Source of the DNA: Nitrincola lacisaponensis
GTDB lineage: Bacteria > Pseudomonadota > Gammaproteobacteria > Pseudomonadales > Balneatricaceae
DNA: 64,000 bases
Assembly (NCBI RefSeq): GCF_000691225.1
Contig: NZ_JMSZ01000042.1
Coordinates: 186,001 to 250,000, forward strand
Reading direction: 5' to 3'
The position numbers and the translations under genes are program-made. The notes under the pieces are model-generated. The model had not been told where the DNA came from. It saw only the letters and a list, made by a program, of their open reading frames with translations, and did not search any database. Below, in pieces: positions 63,991 through 64,000 of this stretch. Position 1 is the stretch's first letter. Each line of letters opens with the position of its first letter.

Positions 63991-64000
63991 AGCGATTGGC

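Noticed and set aside
1-64000. CRISPR arrays, tRNA or rRNA genes, insertion sequences, prophage or integration sites
   Set aside because: I found no regularly spaced repeats, no cloverleaf or rRNA segments, no transposase or integrase frames, and no abrupt shift in codon use.

Overview
The window looks like an ordinary chromosomal stretch from a marine or halotolerant gammaproteobacterium, most likely of the Oceanospirillaceae/Nitrincolaceae type. Three things support this. The order asd - asd-like (usg) - fimV - truA - trpF - trpB - trpA - accD - folC - SPOR - cvpA - purF - metZ is the one I know from Pseudomonas and its relatives. A TeaABCD-type TRAP transporter for ectoines points to a saline habitat. 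Polyhydroxyalkanoate (PHA) genes are plentiful. Codon use and base composition look even throughout, and I see no rRNA, tRNA, insertion sequence, prophage or CRISPR array.

Layout. 1-5.5 kb: the 5' end of a class I PHA synthase gene (cut by the window edge), a glutaredoxin-like protein, lytic transglycosylase slt, the ABC-F protein uup and a universal stress protein. 5.6-13.4 kb: three little-known genes, topA, a DUF6586 gene, lexA, and divergent dinG sharing two SOS boxes with lexA. 13.4-19.4 kb: rhlB, a small membrane protein, gpsA, a hydrolase, a DUF4892 protein, a patatin and a convergent Smr-domain gene. 19.5-23.3 kb: aroC-speD-speE, then a YitT-like membrane gene behind a leader of three hairpins, and a secreted CigR/RcnB-like protein. 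23.4-27.3 kb: sulfate uptake operon sbp-cysT-cysW-cysA. 27.4-30.8 kb (minus strand): teaA-teaB-teaC-teaD. 31-36.1 kb: an MFS transporter, a DUF6489 gene with phaR, the class III PHA synthase genes phaE-phaC and a LysR regulator. 36.2-41.7 kb: leuC-leuD-leuB, asd, usg. 41.8-55.6 kb: fimV through metZ, then dusC and two small minus-strand genes. 55.7-58.4 kb: acnB (minus strand).

The least explained part is 58.55-62.85 kb. Six closely spaced plus-strand genes follow a promoter that carries a near-consensus FNR/Anr box and end before a hairpin. They encode two proteins of unknown function (one with a degenerate receiver-like start), two roadblock/LC7-type proteins, a stand-alone PAS domain of the Aer (FAD redox) type, and a PhnD-like ligand-binding protein without a signal peptide. 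No MglA-type GTPase, kinase or chemoreceptor is encoded alongside. I regard this as a candidate undescribed oxygen/redox-linked signalling module. A KfrA-like coiled-coil DNA-binding protein closes the window.

How parts work together: phaC(I), phaEC(III), phaR and the DUF6489 gene make and control carbon storage polymer. leuCDB, asd, trpFBA, metZ, aroC, purF and cysA/T/W/sbp are biosynthesis and sulfur supply. lexA/dinG is a compact SOS unit. teaABCD is osmolyte recovery.
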